This document shows positions 8,799 to 17,453 of a DNA stretch of 64,000 nt, piece after piece (position 1 is the stretch's first letter; every line of letters begins with the position of its first letter). The stretch covers positions 1 through 64,000 of the forward strand of contig JAISVR010000032.1 in assembly GCA_031271465.1 (NCBI GenBank). Reading direction: 5' to 3'. The position numbers and the translations under genes are program-made. The notes below the pieces were generated by a model. That model made no database searches. It was not told where the DNA came from and saw only the letters and a list, made by a program, of their open reading frames with translations. The stretch comes from Prevotellaceae bacterium. GTDB lineage: Bacteria; Bacteroidota; Bacteroidia; Bacteroidales; Paludibacteraceae.

Positions 8799-9578
8799 AT
8801 GCTTATGAAAACCAAAGAAGAAATTGTAGCCAACTGGCTGCCGCGTTATACCAAACGAAAACTCGAAGAGTTTACCCCCCACATTTTACTTACAAATTTC
8901 AACAATTATGTAGAGATATTCGCCGAAAAATACGGCGTTCCCGTGCTTGGGCGCGAAGGCAATATGATAAACGCTTCTGCCGAAGGAATTACGATTATCA
9001 ACTTCGGAATGGGTAGTCCCAATGCAGCAATTATTATGGATATGCTTTCGGCGGTGAAACCAAAATCAGTGCTTTTTCTCGGCAAATGCGGCGGTTTGAA
9101 AGCAAAAAACCGTTTGGGCGATTATATCCTCCCTATTGCTGCCATTCGTGGCGAAGGTACCTCCAACGAATATTTTCCTCCCGAAGTACCGGCATTGCCT
9201 GCCTTTTCGATGCAACGCGCCGTATCGTCCAATGTGCGTGATTTTGAAAAGGATTACTGGACAGGAACTATTTATACTACCAATCGACGAGTGTGGGAGC
9301 AAGACGCGGCATTTCGCAAATACCTTATCGATATCCGCGCTCTTGGCATCGATATGGAAACCGCAACACTCTTCACTGCCGGCTTTGCCAATCATATTCC
9401 TACCGGTGCGTTGCTGCTTATCTCGGATAAACCGCTGGACGAAAACGGTATCAAGACTGAAGAAAGCGACCGGCAAGTAACTCAGAATTTTGTTGAAGAA
9501 CATCTCGAAATCGGTATCCGCTCGTTGCAAAGTATTAGGCACCATAGCCGAACTCTCAGACATTTACGATACGAATAA
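8799..9578 (+). CDS. amn: AMP nucleosidase (short Bacteroidota form)
   Basis: 259 residues of the purine nucleoside phosphorylase/hydrolase fold. It is expected to split AMP into adenine and ribose 5-phosphate. Visible motifs are the phosphate-loop-like N-F-G-M-G-S-P-N at 68-75, G-K-C-G-G-L at 95-100 and the purine-site G-I-D-M-E-T-A-T at 183-190. It lacks the extra N-terminal domain of the 480-residue enterobacterial Amn, which is normal for this group. ATGs at 8799 and 8805 are equally possible starts. Specificity for AMP is taken from the family, not proved by sequence. Confidence 0.85.
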   Translation: MLMKTKEEIVANWLPRYTKRKLEEFTPHILLTNFNNYVEIFAEKYGVPVLGREGNMINASAEGITIINFGMGSPNAAIIMDMLSAVKPKSVLFLGKCGGLKAKNRLGDYILPIAAIRGEGTSNEYFPPEVPALPAFSMQRAVSSNVRDFEKDYWTGTIYTTNRRVWEQDAAFRKYLIDIRALGIDMETATLFTAGFANHIPTGALLLISDKPLDENGIKTEESDRQVTQNFVEEHLEIGIRSLQSIRHHSRTLRHLRYE

Positions 9579-9639
9579 ATAATTTGAGAAACGAGAATAT
9601 AAAATTCATATTTTTATAGCGTTTCCACCTTGAAAATTT

Positions 9640-10665
9640 ATGGCAAAAAAAGAAGGCATAACATACGAGCAATTGCTCTCCGAGCTGAAAAGTAAACAAT
9701 ATCGCCCCGTATATTTACTCATGGGCGAGGAGCCATATTACATTGACCGGCTTTCGGATTTTATCCAAAACAATGTGCTCGATGAAATGGAAAAGGAGTT
9801 TAATCAAACCATTCTTTACGGTAAGGAAAGCACAATGGCAGAGGTTATCAACGCCGCCAAACGCTTTCCGATGATGTCGCCCCACCAGGTAATTATTGTA
9901 AAAGAAGCACAGCATATCAAAGATTACGACCTATTGTCGTTTTACCTGCAAAAGCCTTTGCAATCGACCATCTTAGTGTTTTGCTACAAATACGGTAGCA
10001 TTGACCGCAGAAAGAAAATTGTGTCGGAGATAGAAAAAACGGGAATCGTTTTTCAATCCGATTTGCTGCGCGATTACCAGTTGCCTGCGTGGATAAAAAA
10101 TTATGTAAAGAGCAAAAACCTCACAATCGACGAAAAAGCTACTGCGTTGCTCGCCGAGTTTTTAGGTGCCGACCTAAGTCGCATCGTGGGAGAACTCGAC
10201 AAACTCGTCCTAACCAAACCTGCCAATACGAACGCCATTACCTGCGAATTGATTGAAAAAAACATCGGAATCAGCAAGGAGTACAATAATTTTGAGTTGC
10301 AAAACGCGATAATGAAGCGCGATATTCTCAAAATCAATCGCATAGCCGACTATTTTGCCAAAAATCCGAAAAACAATCCGCTGGTAGTTACACTTTCTGT
10401 ATTGTTTGGCTTTTACAGCAATTTACTGCTGTTTCACTACAGCTCGCCACAAAGCCGAAACAACGACAATGCCCTGGCTGGTCGTATGGGGGTAAATCCT
10501 TTTTTTGTGAAAGATTATCGTGCAGCAGCAACGCATTACAACGCAAGGAAATGTATGCAAAACATCGCCTTGCTACGCGAATTTGATGCCAAAACAAAGG
10601 GAATCGACTCGAAAGAGCCCGAAAGCGAACTGGTTAAAGAATTGCTGTATAAACTGATACACTAA
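9640..10665 (+). CDS. holA: DNA polymerase III subunit delta
   Basis: 341 residues. The delta subunit opens the beta sliding clamp within the clamp-loader complex. The N-terminal block L-L-M-G-E-E-P-Y-Y-I-D (about 26-36) and the AAA+-like fold without a functional Walker A are characteristic, as is the collar-domain helix run near the C-terminus (L-V-K-E-L-L-Y-K-L-I). It follows the AMP nucleosidase gene by 61 bp in the same direction, an arrangement often seen in Bacteroidales. Length is normal and I see no defects. Confidence 0.9.
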   Translation: MAKKEGITYEQLLSELKSKQYRPVYLLMGEEPYYIDRLSDFIQNNVLDEMEKEFNQTILYGKESTMAEVINAAKRFPMMSPHQVIIVKEAQHIKDYDLLSFYLQKPLQSTILVFCYKYGSIDRRKKIVSEIEKTGIVFQSDLLRDYQLPAWIKNYVKSKNLTIDEKATALLAEFLGADLSRIVGELDKLVLTKPANTNAITCELIEKNIGISKEYNNFELQNAIMKRDILKINRIADYFAKNPKNNPLVVTLSVLFGFYSNLLLFHYSSPQSRNNDNALAGRMGVNPFFVKDYRAAATHYNARKCMQNIALLREFDAKTKGIDSKEPESELVKELLYKLIH

Positions 10666-10700
10666 AAATATGCATTGGGTATGTTAGAAGAATAACGGCA

Positions 10701-11231
10701 CTATTTTTTTGTGCTTATATTCTTAGTGCTCCTCGATGCCTTGTTAATGGAAATGCCTTTTTGTAGAATCAAATTATTAGGATAGGTAATTCTCTCCCCT
10801 TCGTCGGTTTTCAAATACACATAAAATGTTCGAATATCGATCAAAGTAGCCTCTATGGGGAAATCTTTGTCGTAAATTTTTATTCTGTCGCCTATTTTAA
10901 GCTGCAAGGTAAAATATATAACAATACCTGCCGTTACATTGCTCAGAATAGACCATTGTGCGAACAAAGCTACACCGATAACAGCAAATACCGACGAAAG
11001 AGCCAGCAACAAGTTTTTTGTATCTACTCCCCATATACTAATTAAAATTGTAGCTATCACAAAAACAATCAACACATTAATTGTTTTGCCTATCATTTTG
11101 GTGCGTCCCTCGTCGTACGAATTAAATTTTGCAACATTTTCGATAAGCTTTTTAGCAACAAAGCGGGCAACGGGATATACCACAATCACAAAAACCGTGC
11201 TGATGATAATTTTAATTAATTCTACATTCAT
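10701..11231 (-). CDS. Small MscS-family mechanosensitive channel
   Basis: 176 residues with three membrane helices (about 5-25, 45-65, 72-105). The third is the glycine/alanine-rich pore helix (A-V-I-G-V-A-L-F-A-Q-W-S), and a beta domain follows (I-G-D-R-I-K-I-Y). This is the minimal MscS core with a shortened C-terminal vestibule, common in Bacteroidota. The likely role is release of solutes on osmotic downshift. A minus-strand TATCTTTG at 11256-11249 precedes the ATG at 11231. It converges with holA and diverges from the GT5 gene. Confidence 0.85.
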   Translation of the reverse strand: MNVELIKIIISTVFVIVVYPVARFVAKKLIENVAKFNSYDEGRTKMIGKTINVLIVFVIATILISIWGVDTKNLLLALSSVFAVIGVALFAQWSILSNVTAGIVIYFTLQLKIGDRIKIYDKDFPIEATLIDIRTFYVYLKTDEGERITYPNNLILQKGISINKASRSTKNISTKK

Positions 11232-11248
11232 AGTTTTACATTTTTTTG

Positions 11249-11256
11249 CAAAGATA
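11249..11256 (-). promoter_or_regulatory. -7 box TATCTTTG (minus strand) for the MscS gene
   Basis: CAAAGATA on the plus strand, 17 bp upstream of the start codon. Confidence 0.6.
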
Positions 11257-11338
11257 TAAGAGTTAGGGAATAAAACCTAATATGTTTTTTCAGAAAAAAA
11301 CAGTCGAATTATTTTGTCGGAAACTCATTTTTTTTTAA

Positions 11339-11346
11339 TATCTTTG
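11339..11346 (+). promoter_or_regulatory. -7 box TATCTTTG for the GT5-DUF4270 operon
   Basis: A perfect TAnnTTTG box 23 bp before the ATG at 11370. Confidence 0.65.
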
Positions 11347-11369
11347 CAAAGTTTTTTTACCCGAAAATA

Positions 11370-12194
11370 ATGAAAGAAGCTCAAAAAGTTCTGTTTATTT
11401 CACAAGAAATAACCCCCTATCTACCCGAGTCGCCCATAGCAAACATCTGTCGTTATATGCCGCAGGCAGTACAAGAAAAAGGAAGAGAAATGCGGGCATT
11501 TATGCCTCGTTTTGGTTGTATCAATGAGCGGAGAAACCAACTTCACGAAGTTATTCGACTGTCGGGCATGAATTTGATTATCGACGACACCGACCATCCG
11601 CTAATTATTAAAGTTGCTTCTATACAGCCCGCCCGCATGCAGGTGTATTTTATTGATAATGAAGACTTTTTTCAGCGTAAACATACTGTTTCCGACGATA
11701 GCGGCGTAGAATTTCCCGACAACGACGAGCGTGCTATCTTCTTTGTGCGCGGTGTTATCGAAACTGTAAAAAAACTGCGCTGGGCACCCGATGTGGTACA
11801 TTGCCACGGTTGGCTGTCGGCATTGGCTCCGCTTTACATAAAAAAAGCTTTTAACGACGACCCTTTTTTCAAAGATGCAAAAGTGGTGTATTCGATATAC
11901 GACGATGCTTTCCAACAACCGCTCAATCCGCTTTTCAGAGAGCGACTGATGCTCGATGGTATAGAAAAAAGCGATTTGCAAGCTATCGAAAACGACAATA
12001 TCAGTTACAACGCACTGACCAATTTAGCGGTCGATTTCTCGGACGGAGTAATTGTTACTCACAACACTCTTGCACCCGAAATTCAGTCGCATATTGAGGC
12101 TCGCAAACTGCCTGCACTGCAATGTTACGACACCGAAACGCTGCAAAATTACGCAGACCCATACATCGATTTTTACGACAGCCTTTTTAAGTAA
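11370..12194 (+). CDS. Half-length GT5 glycogen/starch synthase-like protein
   Basis: 274 residues equivalent to the N-terminal Rossmann domain of glycogen synthase (GlgA, about 480 residues). D-V-V-H-C-H-G-W-L-S-A-L near 142-153 is the conserved acceptor-side block. The nucleotide-sugar-binding C-terminal domain is absent and the canonical K-T-G-G-L near residue 15-20 is replaced by P-E-S-P-I-A. This truncated form is a conserved Bacteroidota subfamily, usually beside a DUF4270 lipoprotein gene as here (23 bp downstream). It is often labelled glycogen synthase, but catalysis as such is doubtful. Confidence 0.8.
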   Translation: MKEAQKVLFISQEITPYLPESPIANICRYMPQAVQEKGREMRAFMPRFGCINERRNQLHEVIRLSGMNLIIDDTDHPLIIKVASIQPARMQVYFIDNEDFFQRKHTVSDDSGVEFPDNDERAIFFVRGVIETVKKLRWAPDVVHCHGWLSALAPLYIKKAFNDDPFFKDAKVVYSIYDDAFQQPLNPLFRERLMLDGIEKSDLQAIENDNISYNALTNLAVDFSDGVIVTHNTLAPEIQSHIEARKLPALQCYDTETLQNYADPYIDFYDSLFK

Positions 12195-12217
12195 GATTGA
12201 AAAATTTAGAATAAAGA

Positions 12218-13540
12218 ATGAGAAATTTAAAATTTTTCTGCATTGCATTGTTTGCAATAATGTTGTCGGCTTGCAACGACGACAGCGATTTTGAAAACTC
12301 TATACAACCTTCTTCGGACACCATTGTGGTGAAAGGTGATACATTCCATTTGGCTTGTAATTATTTCGAGGTATCTGATATTAAACTCAACAAACAGCAC
12401 AGTACGCAAATGCTGCTTGGCGAATATTACGACAAGATTTTTGGTAATACGAAAGGAGAAATTCTTGCAGAATTCAACAGTCCGGCTATCACAGCTTTAC
12501 CCGACTACGACACTACTGCGTTTTACCTGTTTGTAAATTATTCCGACTATATGGCAACAGGCGATTCGACCGTACACATTAAAATGTACCAATTGAGCAG
12601 CAAGCTCGATGCGGCGGCAAACAGCACAGCTGTAAATCCCGACATCTATTGCGACCGTTCGATGTTACTCTGCGATACGGTGTTTAAACCTGTTTACGAT
12701 TCAGCTTCAAAGAGCGGAACAATTATAGTTAATTTGCCCGAAAAATTGAAAAACGACTTGTTGTCGGACCTAAAAAACCAACTTGCATCGGGTAATACGG
12801 CAACGATTAGGGATTTTTTCAAAGGAATTTATTTCTCTGTAGAGAGCGGTGCAAATGCTATGCTTACGGTAAGTGGTATGGGAATGAATTTAAGTTGCCG
12901 GTATAAGAATGAGGGTGGTTCTTTGCTTTGGAGAGAGTTTGTTTTTCCGGCAAGCAAGGAAGTGCGGCAAACAAACAGCATAAAACACGATTATTCTGCT
13001 GCCGAATTCGGCAAACGGGCTGACAGCCTTGTTTATGCTTTCGCGCCTGCCGGATTGTATACAAAAATAGAGATTCCGTTGACCGGCATAAAAAAGAAAT
13101 TCGGCATTAGCAATCAAAACGGTGTAGCGTATGTGGATAATAATCGCAAACTGAGTATCAACAGCTCGACGCTTAAAATTATGGTGGCAGACAGTTCGTC
13201 GCTTTCCGTGCCTTCCTGTTTGATGCTGGTTAAAGAGTCGGAAAAAGATAAATTCTTCAGCCAATTGGGTATACCTAACGGAACTACTGCCATGGCTGCG
13301 CTTTACGATGCCAAGGCAAAAGCATACATCTTTGAGTTGAATGCTTATTTACAAAACGAACTGCGCAACGAAAACGCTGTTGATAACGACCCGTTGTTGC
13401 TTATTCCCGTTTGGGTTGATATAACAAACAATTATATAACCAATTCGCGTTACGAAACAAAGCTGCGCGGCGTAACGCTTTGGAACGGCAAGAATGAAAA
13501 ATATCCGATGAAACTCGATATTATGGTAAGCGGATTTTAA
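12218..13540 (+). CDS. DUF4270 family lipoprotein
   Basis: 440 residues. The signal peptide ends in a lipobox with the lipid-bearing cysteine at residue 19 (L-S-A-C). The body has the family pattern of T-T-A-F-Y-L-F-V-N-Y and repeated beta strands. It is an outer-membrane or periplasmic lipoprotein of unknown function, conserved in Bacteroidota and typically paired with the GT5 half-protein, with which it shares an operon here. The aspartates after the cysteine (N-D-D-S-D) resemble the negatively charged lipoprotein export signal that sends lipoproteins to the cell surface in this phylum. Surface location is an inference. Confidence 0.85.
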   Translation: MRNLKFFCIALFAIMLSACNDDSDFENSIQPSSDTIVVKGDTFHLACNYFEVSDIKLNKQHSTQMLLGEYYDKIFGNTKGEILAEFNSPAITALPDYDTTAFYLFVNYSDYMATGDSTVHIKMYQLSSKLDAAANSTAVNPDIYCDRSMLLCDTVFKPVYDSASKSGTIIVNLPEKLKNDLLSDLKNQLASGNTATIRDFFKGIYFSVESGANAMLTVSGMGMNLSCRYKNEGGSLLWREFVFPASKEVRQTNSIKHDYSAAEFGKRADSLVYAFAPAGLYTKIEIPLTGIKKKFGISNQNGVAYVDNNRKLSINSSTLKIMVADSSSLSVPSCLMLVKESEKDKFFSQLGIPNGTTAMAALYDAKAKAYIFELNAYLQNELRNENAVDNDPLLLIPVWVDITNNYITNSRYETKLRGVTLWNGKNEKYPMKLDIMVSGF

Positions 13541-13552
13541 ACAAATAAAAAA

Positions 13553-13777
13553 GAGGCTGCCCTAAAAAGTCAGAAAACTTTAATACAAAGTTCACAAAGA
13601 AAAAAGAGCACAAAGAATTAATCCAATTCTTTGTGCTCTTTGTGTAAAACTTAGAGTTCTTTTGTGTTTAAAAACCTTTTAGGATAATCCCTTTGAGGCG
13701 TGATCGTAATAACGGCGGTGGTATTTGCTTTAGCAAGCCTGAAAAGGATAGTTTCCCGAAACTTTTCAGACAGCCTC
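13553..13777. terminator. Nested inverted repeats between convergent genes
   Basis: An outer pair GAGGCTG/CAGCCTC (13553-13559, 13771-13777) encloses a perfect 14-bp hairpin GAGCACAAAGAATT (13606-13619, 13625-13638, loop 5) and a second stem CTGAAAAG/CTTTTCAG (13739-13769) next to a T run. This looks like a bidirectional terminator region. No gene is seen. Confidence 0.6.
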
Positions 13778-13800
13778 GCTTTTTGTATTTGTGTTTGTTA

Positions 13801-15624
13801 TTATTTCGCAAAAATACCTTTGCCTTCGGTGTAATGCAAAATTTGTACGCCTGTATTTATATAACCTCCGGTTGCACCATATTTTTCGAAATGAAAATTG
13901 GATTGCAGCGAATGCTCCTGTTTGTAAGTACCAAGCGAAGCGGCAAAAGATTTCCCGTAGCTACTTAACGCTTTAACGAAATAAACTGTGAGGTCGTAAC
14001 CCATTAAATCGAAACGCGGCGAAACCGTAGGAACAACACCGAACTGACGACGAAATTCTTGCCTGTACAACTGAGTTTCCTTGCTGTGGTTATTTACAAA
14101 AAACGGCGAATAATAGTAGCTTGACGGATAAGTTTTAAGCGTTTTGTCCCAAGCGGAGAATCCAAACACAGAGATTGGAGTTTCTGCGGTATTGAGTTGT
14201 TGTATTTTGGGTAAAAGGTCTTTTACCAACACCGCTTTATCGGTACCCAACACCACGATAGTTTCTTTGTTTGCCTGCCGGTAATTTTTCAGCAGCTGGA
14301 AATTTTCTTGCGTAAAATTCATTTCCCGGAAAGCAAATTTTTGTTTTTTCAAATTCTCTGTCAGCGTTCTGGCAAATTCGCTGCCGTTGTCGTTATAATC
14401 GTTGTTGAAATGAATTATAACGATGTTTTTATCGGAAAATTTACCGGCAAACAATGAACTTGCCTGCACAATTTGACGCGACTGCGGACAGTTGTTTTGA
14501 AACACAAACGGGTTATTTCGAATACATTCCACTTTGGGTAAGAAAGGCAACACCACCGGAATAGAATTTGCCTGTGCAAAACTGCACACAGCCTTTTCTT
14601 GCACCGAATAAGCAGGACCGATAATTAAATCCGCCTGTTTGAGAGTTGGATTTTTACTCAGCACTTCGCGTACTTTTGCCTCGCTTTTTTCAATGTCGTA
14701 GGTAGATAATTCTACCGAAATACCTTCCGCTTTCAGCGTATTAAGTCCGAGCAACACCCCTTCATAAAACTCGATAAACTTATCAATCGTAGCGTCCTGT
14801 TTTTCACTTTCATTAGTCATAAAAGGCAAGAGCAACGCTACACGCAACATTTTTTGTCCCGGACGCAAAACAGCTGTCGTTGCAGCAGGAGCAATAACGG
14901 CAGGTTTCGGTGCTTGTACTGTTGTTGATGTAGCCGCTATACCGGGCGTTGGTGCAGGACTTGCGATAGTTGCGCTGGCAGCACGAATTTTCAATACCTG
15001 CCCTATTTTCAATCCATTGGCAATTTCGGGATTCAGAGCCGTTAATTCCTCCGTTGTCAAACCATATTTCCGGCTGATGCTATACAGCGTTTCTTTTGCT
15101 TCTACCGTATGTTCGATGTAGGCTGACGCCGTTTTTTTCTCAACACCGGCACCGGCGGTGGTAGTTGAAGCTGCCTGTTTAACTCTTTTGTCGTTCGGAA
15201 TTTTTATACTTTGCCCCGCTTTAAGCCCGTCTTTCAATTCGGGGTTACAGGCAATCAGTTCGTCCACCGTCATGCCGTGGAACTTGGCAATGCTGTATAC
15301 CGTTTCTTTCGCCGCCGGAGTATAGGTAAAATACTTTCCTTCAATATTGCTTGGAGTGGTAGTAGTAGCCGAAACCGGCAAGCGCAATTCGTTTCCGGCT
15401 TTTACACCCTCCGAAACTTCGGGATTAAGGAGCAAAATATCGTCTATCGGAACATTAAAAGTCCGGCTTATCCGATACAGCGTTTCACCCTCCTGAACCC
15501 GGTAAAGATTGTATTCTTTCCCGTCTTGCAGTGTTGCACGACGCAAATTTTCCTGCTGCGAAAAACACACGCTGCTAAACAACAGCAACGCAGCAAACAA
15601 AGTGGTACTAAATAATTTATTCAT
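13801..15624 (-). CDS. LysM-repeat protein with ABC receptor-like domain
   Basis: 607 residues from the ATG at 15624, which gives a proper signal peptide (residues 1-22). Three LysM peptidoglycan-binding modules lie at about 40-84, 99-143 and 171-214. An Ala/Pro/Thr-rich linker leads to a C-terminal periplasmic-binding-protein-like domain (from about 265, type I branched-chain amino-acid receptor fold). This architecture is common in Bacteroidota and is a wall-anchored periplasmic protein. No transporter genes are nearby, so a sensing or envelope-maintenance role is more likely than uptake. The longer frame to 15777 overlaps the minus promoter (15657-15650) and is rejected. Confidence 0.85.
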   Translation of the reverse strand: MNKLFSTTLFAALLLFSSVCFSQQENLRRATLQDGKEYNLYRVQEGETLYRISRTFNVPIDDILLLNPEVSEGVKAGNELRLPVSATTTTPSNIEGKYFTYTPAAKETVYSIAKFHGMTVDELIACNPELKDGLKAGQSIKIPNDKRVKQAASTTTAGAGVEKKTASAYIEHTVEAKETLYSISRKYGLTTEELTALNPEIANGLKIGQVLKIRAASATIASPAPTPGIAATSTTVQAPKPAVIAPAATTAVLRPGQKMLRVALLLPFMTNESEKQDATIDKFIEFYEGVLLGLNTLKAEGISVELSTYDIEKSEAKVREVLSKNPTLKQADLIIGPAYSVQEKAVCSFAQANSIPVVLPFLPKVECIRNNPFVFQNNCPQSRQIVQASSLFAGKFSDKNIVIIHFNNDYNDNGSEFARTLTENLKKQKFAFREMNFTQENFQLLKNYRQANKETIVVLGTDKAVLVKDLLPKIQQLNTAETPISVFGFSAWDKTLKTYPSSYYYSPFFVNNHSKETQLYRQEFRRQFGVVPTVSPRFDLMGYDLTVYFVKALSSYGKSFAASLGTYKQEHSLQSNFHFEKYGATGGYINTGVQILHYTEGKGIFAK

Positions 15625-15649
15625 GGATATAATATGAAAAATAAAGCGA

Positions 15650-15769
15650 CAAAGGTAATAATTTGTTGCTAAGAAATATGTATTTGGAACAAAAACACGG
15701 TGATTTCTGCATCTTAACAACTTCGTAACAAAGCCTTGTTTATTCCGTAACACGATACAGCTACTTTTG
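15650..15769. promoter_or_regulatory. Divergent promoters of the LysM gene and pstC
   Basis: Minus-strand TACCTTTG (plus CAAAGGTA, 15650-15657) serves the LysM gene. Plus-strand TACTTTTG (15762-15769) with TTG at 15736-15738 serves pstC, whose ATG is 20 bp downstream. Confidence 0.65.
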
Positions 15770-15788
15770 CAACACAAAGAAAAATCGC

Positions 15789-16991
15789 ATGAAAAAATTC
15801 ATAGAACGCCTTTTCGAAAGCCTTTTTACCATAAGCGGATTTGCAACGAGTGTTGCCATTTTGCTTATTATCGTTTTTCTGTTCAAAGAAGGTTCGGGGC
15901 TGTTTAATAGTCCGGAGGTAGAAAAAGGATATGCCCTTTGCGTCAATGCAAAGAATGGGGCAACCCGCCTTAATTCTGCCCAAATAAAACGCATTTTCGA
16001 CTATGAAATAACGAATTGGAACGAGCTTGGCGGTGCCGATGAAGAAATCCGTCCGTTTCGCTTCGACGAGATTTTCTCCATTTATAGCGACGAAGAACTT
16101 GGCGGTGAAAGCTATTCGCTCCTGACTGAAAAATTGGGCGAAGTTATTGCCTCCGACCCGGCTATCATTGCTTTTCTGCCCGAGCAATATGTGCCGAAAA
16201 ATAACCGCAGCGTAAAAGTATTACCTGCCGAACCTATCCAAGTTTCCGATTTCTTTGGCGGAAAAGAATGGTTGCCTACGGCTACTCCGGCAGCACAGTT
16301 TGGCGTATTGCCTCTTATTTTGGGTACGCTTTGGGTGAGCCTTTTTGCTATCCTTATTGCTTTACCCTTGGGTTTGGGCGTAGCTATTTACCTGTCAGAA
16401 CTGGCAAGTGAGAAAACCCGTAAAATTCTTAAACCAACCATCGAATTGCTGGCAGGAATACCGTCGGTGGTGTATGGCTTTTTCGGATTGGTGGTAATCG
16501 TTCCTTTGATTCAAAAAGTGTTGCATCTTCCTGTGGGCGAAACAGCTTTGGCGGGAAGCCTTATACTTGCCATCATGGCGTTGCCCACCATTATTACCGT
16601 TGCCGAAGATTCGATGCGCAATACGCCGCGAGCCATGCGCGAAGCCAGTTTGGCACTCGGAGCTACGCAATGGCAAACCATTTACAGGATAATTATCCCC
16701 TATGCCGCTTCGGGCATTTCGGCTGCCGTTGTGCTGGGTATCGGGCGCGCTATCGGCGAAACAATGGCGGTGCTTATGGTAACGGGCAATGCGGCGGTGA
16801 TGCCCCATTCGCTGTTCGAATCCGTGCGTACAATCCCCGCAACCATCGCTGCCGAACTGGGCGAAGCTCCTGCCGGTGGTGCGCATTACCAATCGCTGTT
16901 TATGCTGGGTTGTATCCTGTTTGTAATCACCATGGCAATAAGCATCTCGGCAGAACTTATCTCAAAGAAAAAGAATAAGGGAATGATGTAG
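15789..16991 (+). CDS. pstC: Phosphate ABC transporter permease PstC with extracytoplasmic insert
   Basis: 400 residues. PstC is one of the two membrane subunits of the high-affinity phosphate importer. TM1 is at about 15-37. An insert of about 110 residues follows (45-155) with the PstS-like block L-N-S-A-Q-I-K-R-I-F and I-T-N-W-N-E-L-G-G, and then the permease core with the EAA-type loop M-R-E-A-S-L-A-L-G-A-T. The insert looks like part of a phosphate-binding domain fused into the permease and is seen in other Bacteroidota. The expected partners pstA, pstB and phoU do not follow; the gene ends in a repeat island. It has its own promoter. Confidence 0.9.
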   Translation: MKKFIERLFESLFTISGFATSVAILLIIVFLFKEGSGLFNSPEVEKGYALCVNAKNGATRLNSAQIKRIFDYEITNWNELGGADEEIRPFRFDEIFSIYSDEELGGESYSLLTEKLGEVIASDPAIIAFLPEQYVPKNNRSVKVLPAEPIQVSDFFGGKEWLPTATPAAQFGVLPLILGTLWVSLFAILIALPLGLGVAIYLSELASEKTRKILKPTIELLAGIPSVVYGFFGLVVIVPLIQKVLHLPVGETALAGSLILAIMALPTIITVAEDSMRNTPRAMREASLALGATQWQTIYRIIIPYAASGISAAVVLGIGRAIGETMAVLMVTGNAAVMPHSLFESVRTIPATIAAELGEAPAGGAHYQSLFMLGCILFVITMAISISAELISKKKNKGMM

Positions 16992-17273
16992 GGGAGATGT
17001 TGCAAAATGAAATATAGTATAACCCCTCGCCCCGTTTGGGCACTCCCTAATAGTATTAACCCCTCCGCTTCGCTCGTCCCCTTTAAAAAAGGGGACAGTG
17101 TTGCACAGGCATCGTGTTTGTATAATGAAGATTGTTTGTGTATAACTCTCCCCTTTTATAAAGGGGAGTACCCCAACGGGGGGAGGGGTTAGAAAAATAG
17201 ATACGGCGTTCGCCCTATCCCTACAAAAAAATATTTTTATTCCCCAAAAGAAGAAATATTTCAAAAATAATAC
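16992..17273. repeat. Composite palindromic repeat, copy A (17021-17190)
   Basis: 170 bp bounded by inverted ends AACCCCTCgCCCCGTTtGGG. It contains two inner hairpins, CCCCTTTaaaaAAGGGG and CTCCCCTTTTataAAGGGGAG, and the block CTAATAGTATTAACCCCTCC. It starts 30 bp after pstC. Related copies are at 17966-18132 and 18329-18529. No coding sense is evident. Confidence 0.85.
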
Positions 17274-17281
17274 TACTTTTG
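17274..17281 (+). promoter_or_regulatory. -7 box TACTTTTG driving the 17.3-kb RNA locus
   Basis: A perfect TAnnTTTG box. A start near 17288 gives a leader of about 165 nt before the ATG at 17454. The -33 element is not clear. Confidence 0.6.
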
Positions 17282-17343
17282 CCCCCGAACTCCATATACA
17301 ATCGGGGCAAACTAATCAATAAATTTTATTTGAACCGATAAAC

Positions 17344-17434
17344 GGCAACGCCTGTTATGGTGGCGGCATGGAAACTGTCCGCTACAAACGCCCAGCGTAT
17401 GTGGAGTTCACACCTACGACGGGCGTTGCTTTTT
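17344..17434 (+). ncRNA. Candidate structured leader RNA (three-way junction)
   Basis: P1 pairs GCAACGCC (17345-17352) with GGCGTTGC (17422-17429). Inside are P2 (17360-17366 with 17379-17385, 7 bp with one G-U, 12-nt loop) and P3 (17396-17403 with 17409-17412 and 17415-17418, 8 bp with a 2-nt bulge). A T5 run follows P1, so the element could itself be an intrinsic terminator. The 3' strand of P1 can instead pair over 9 bp with GCAACGCCC at 17505-17513, inside the following ORF, giving two exclusive folds around the start codon. I recognise no known RNA class. Pairings were found by eye; energies are not computed. Confidence 0.5.
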
Positions 17435-17453
17435 GTCACAATTCTTATGTATT

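Noticed and set aside
17344..17434. HDV-like ribozyme because of GGCGGCATGG
   Set aside because: The nested double pseudoknot needed for the HDV fold cannot be drawn; only ordinary hairpins fit.
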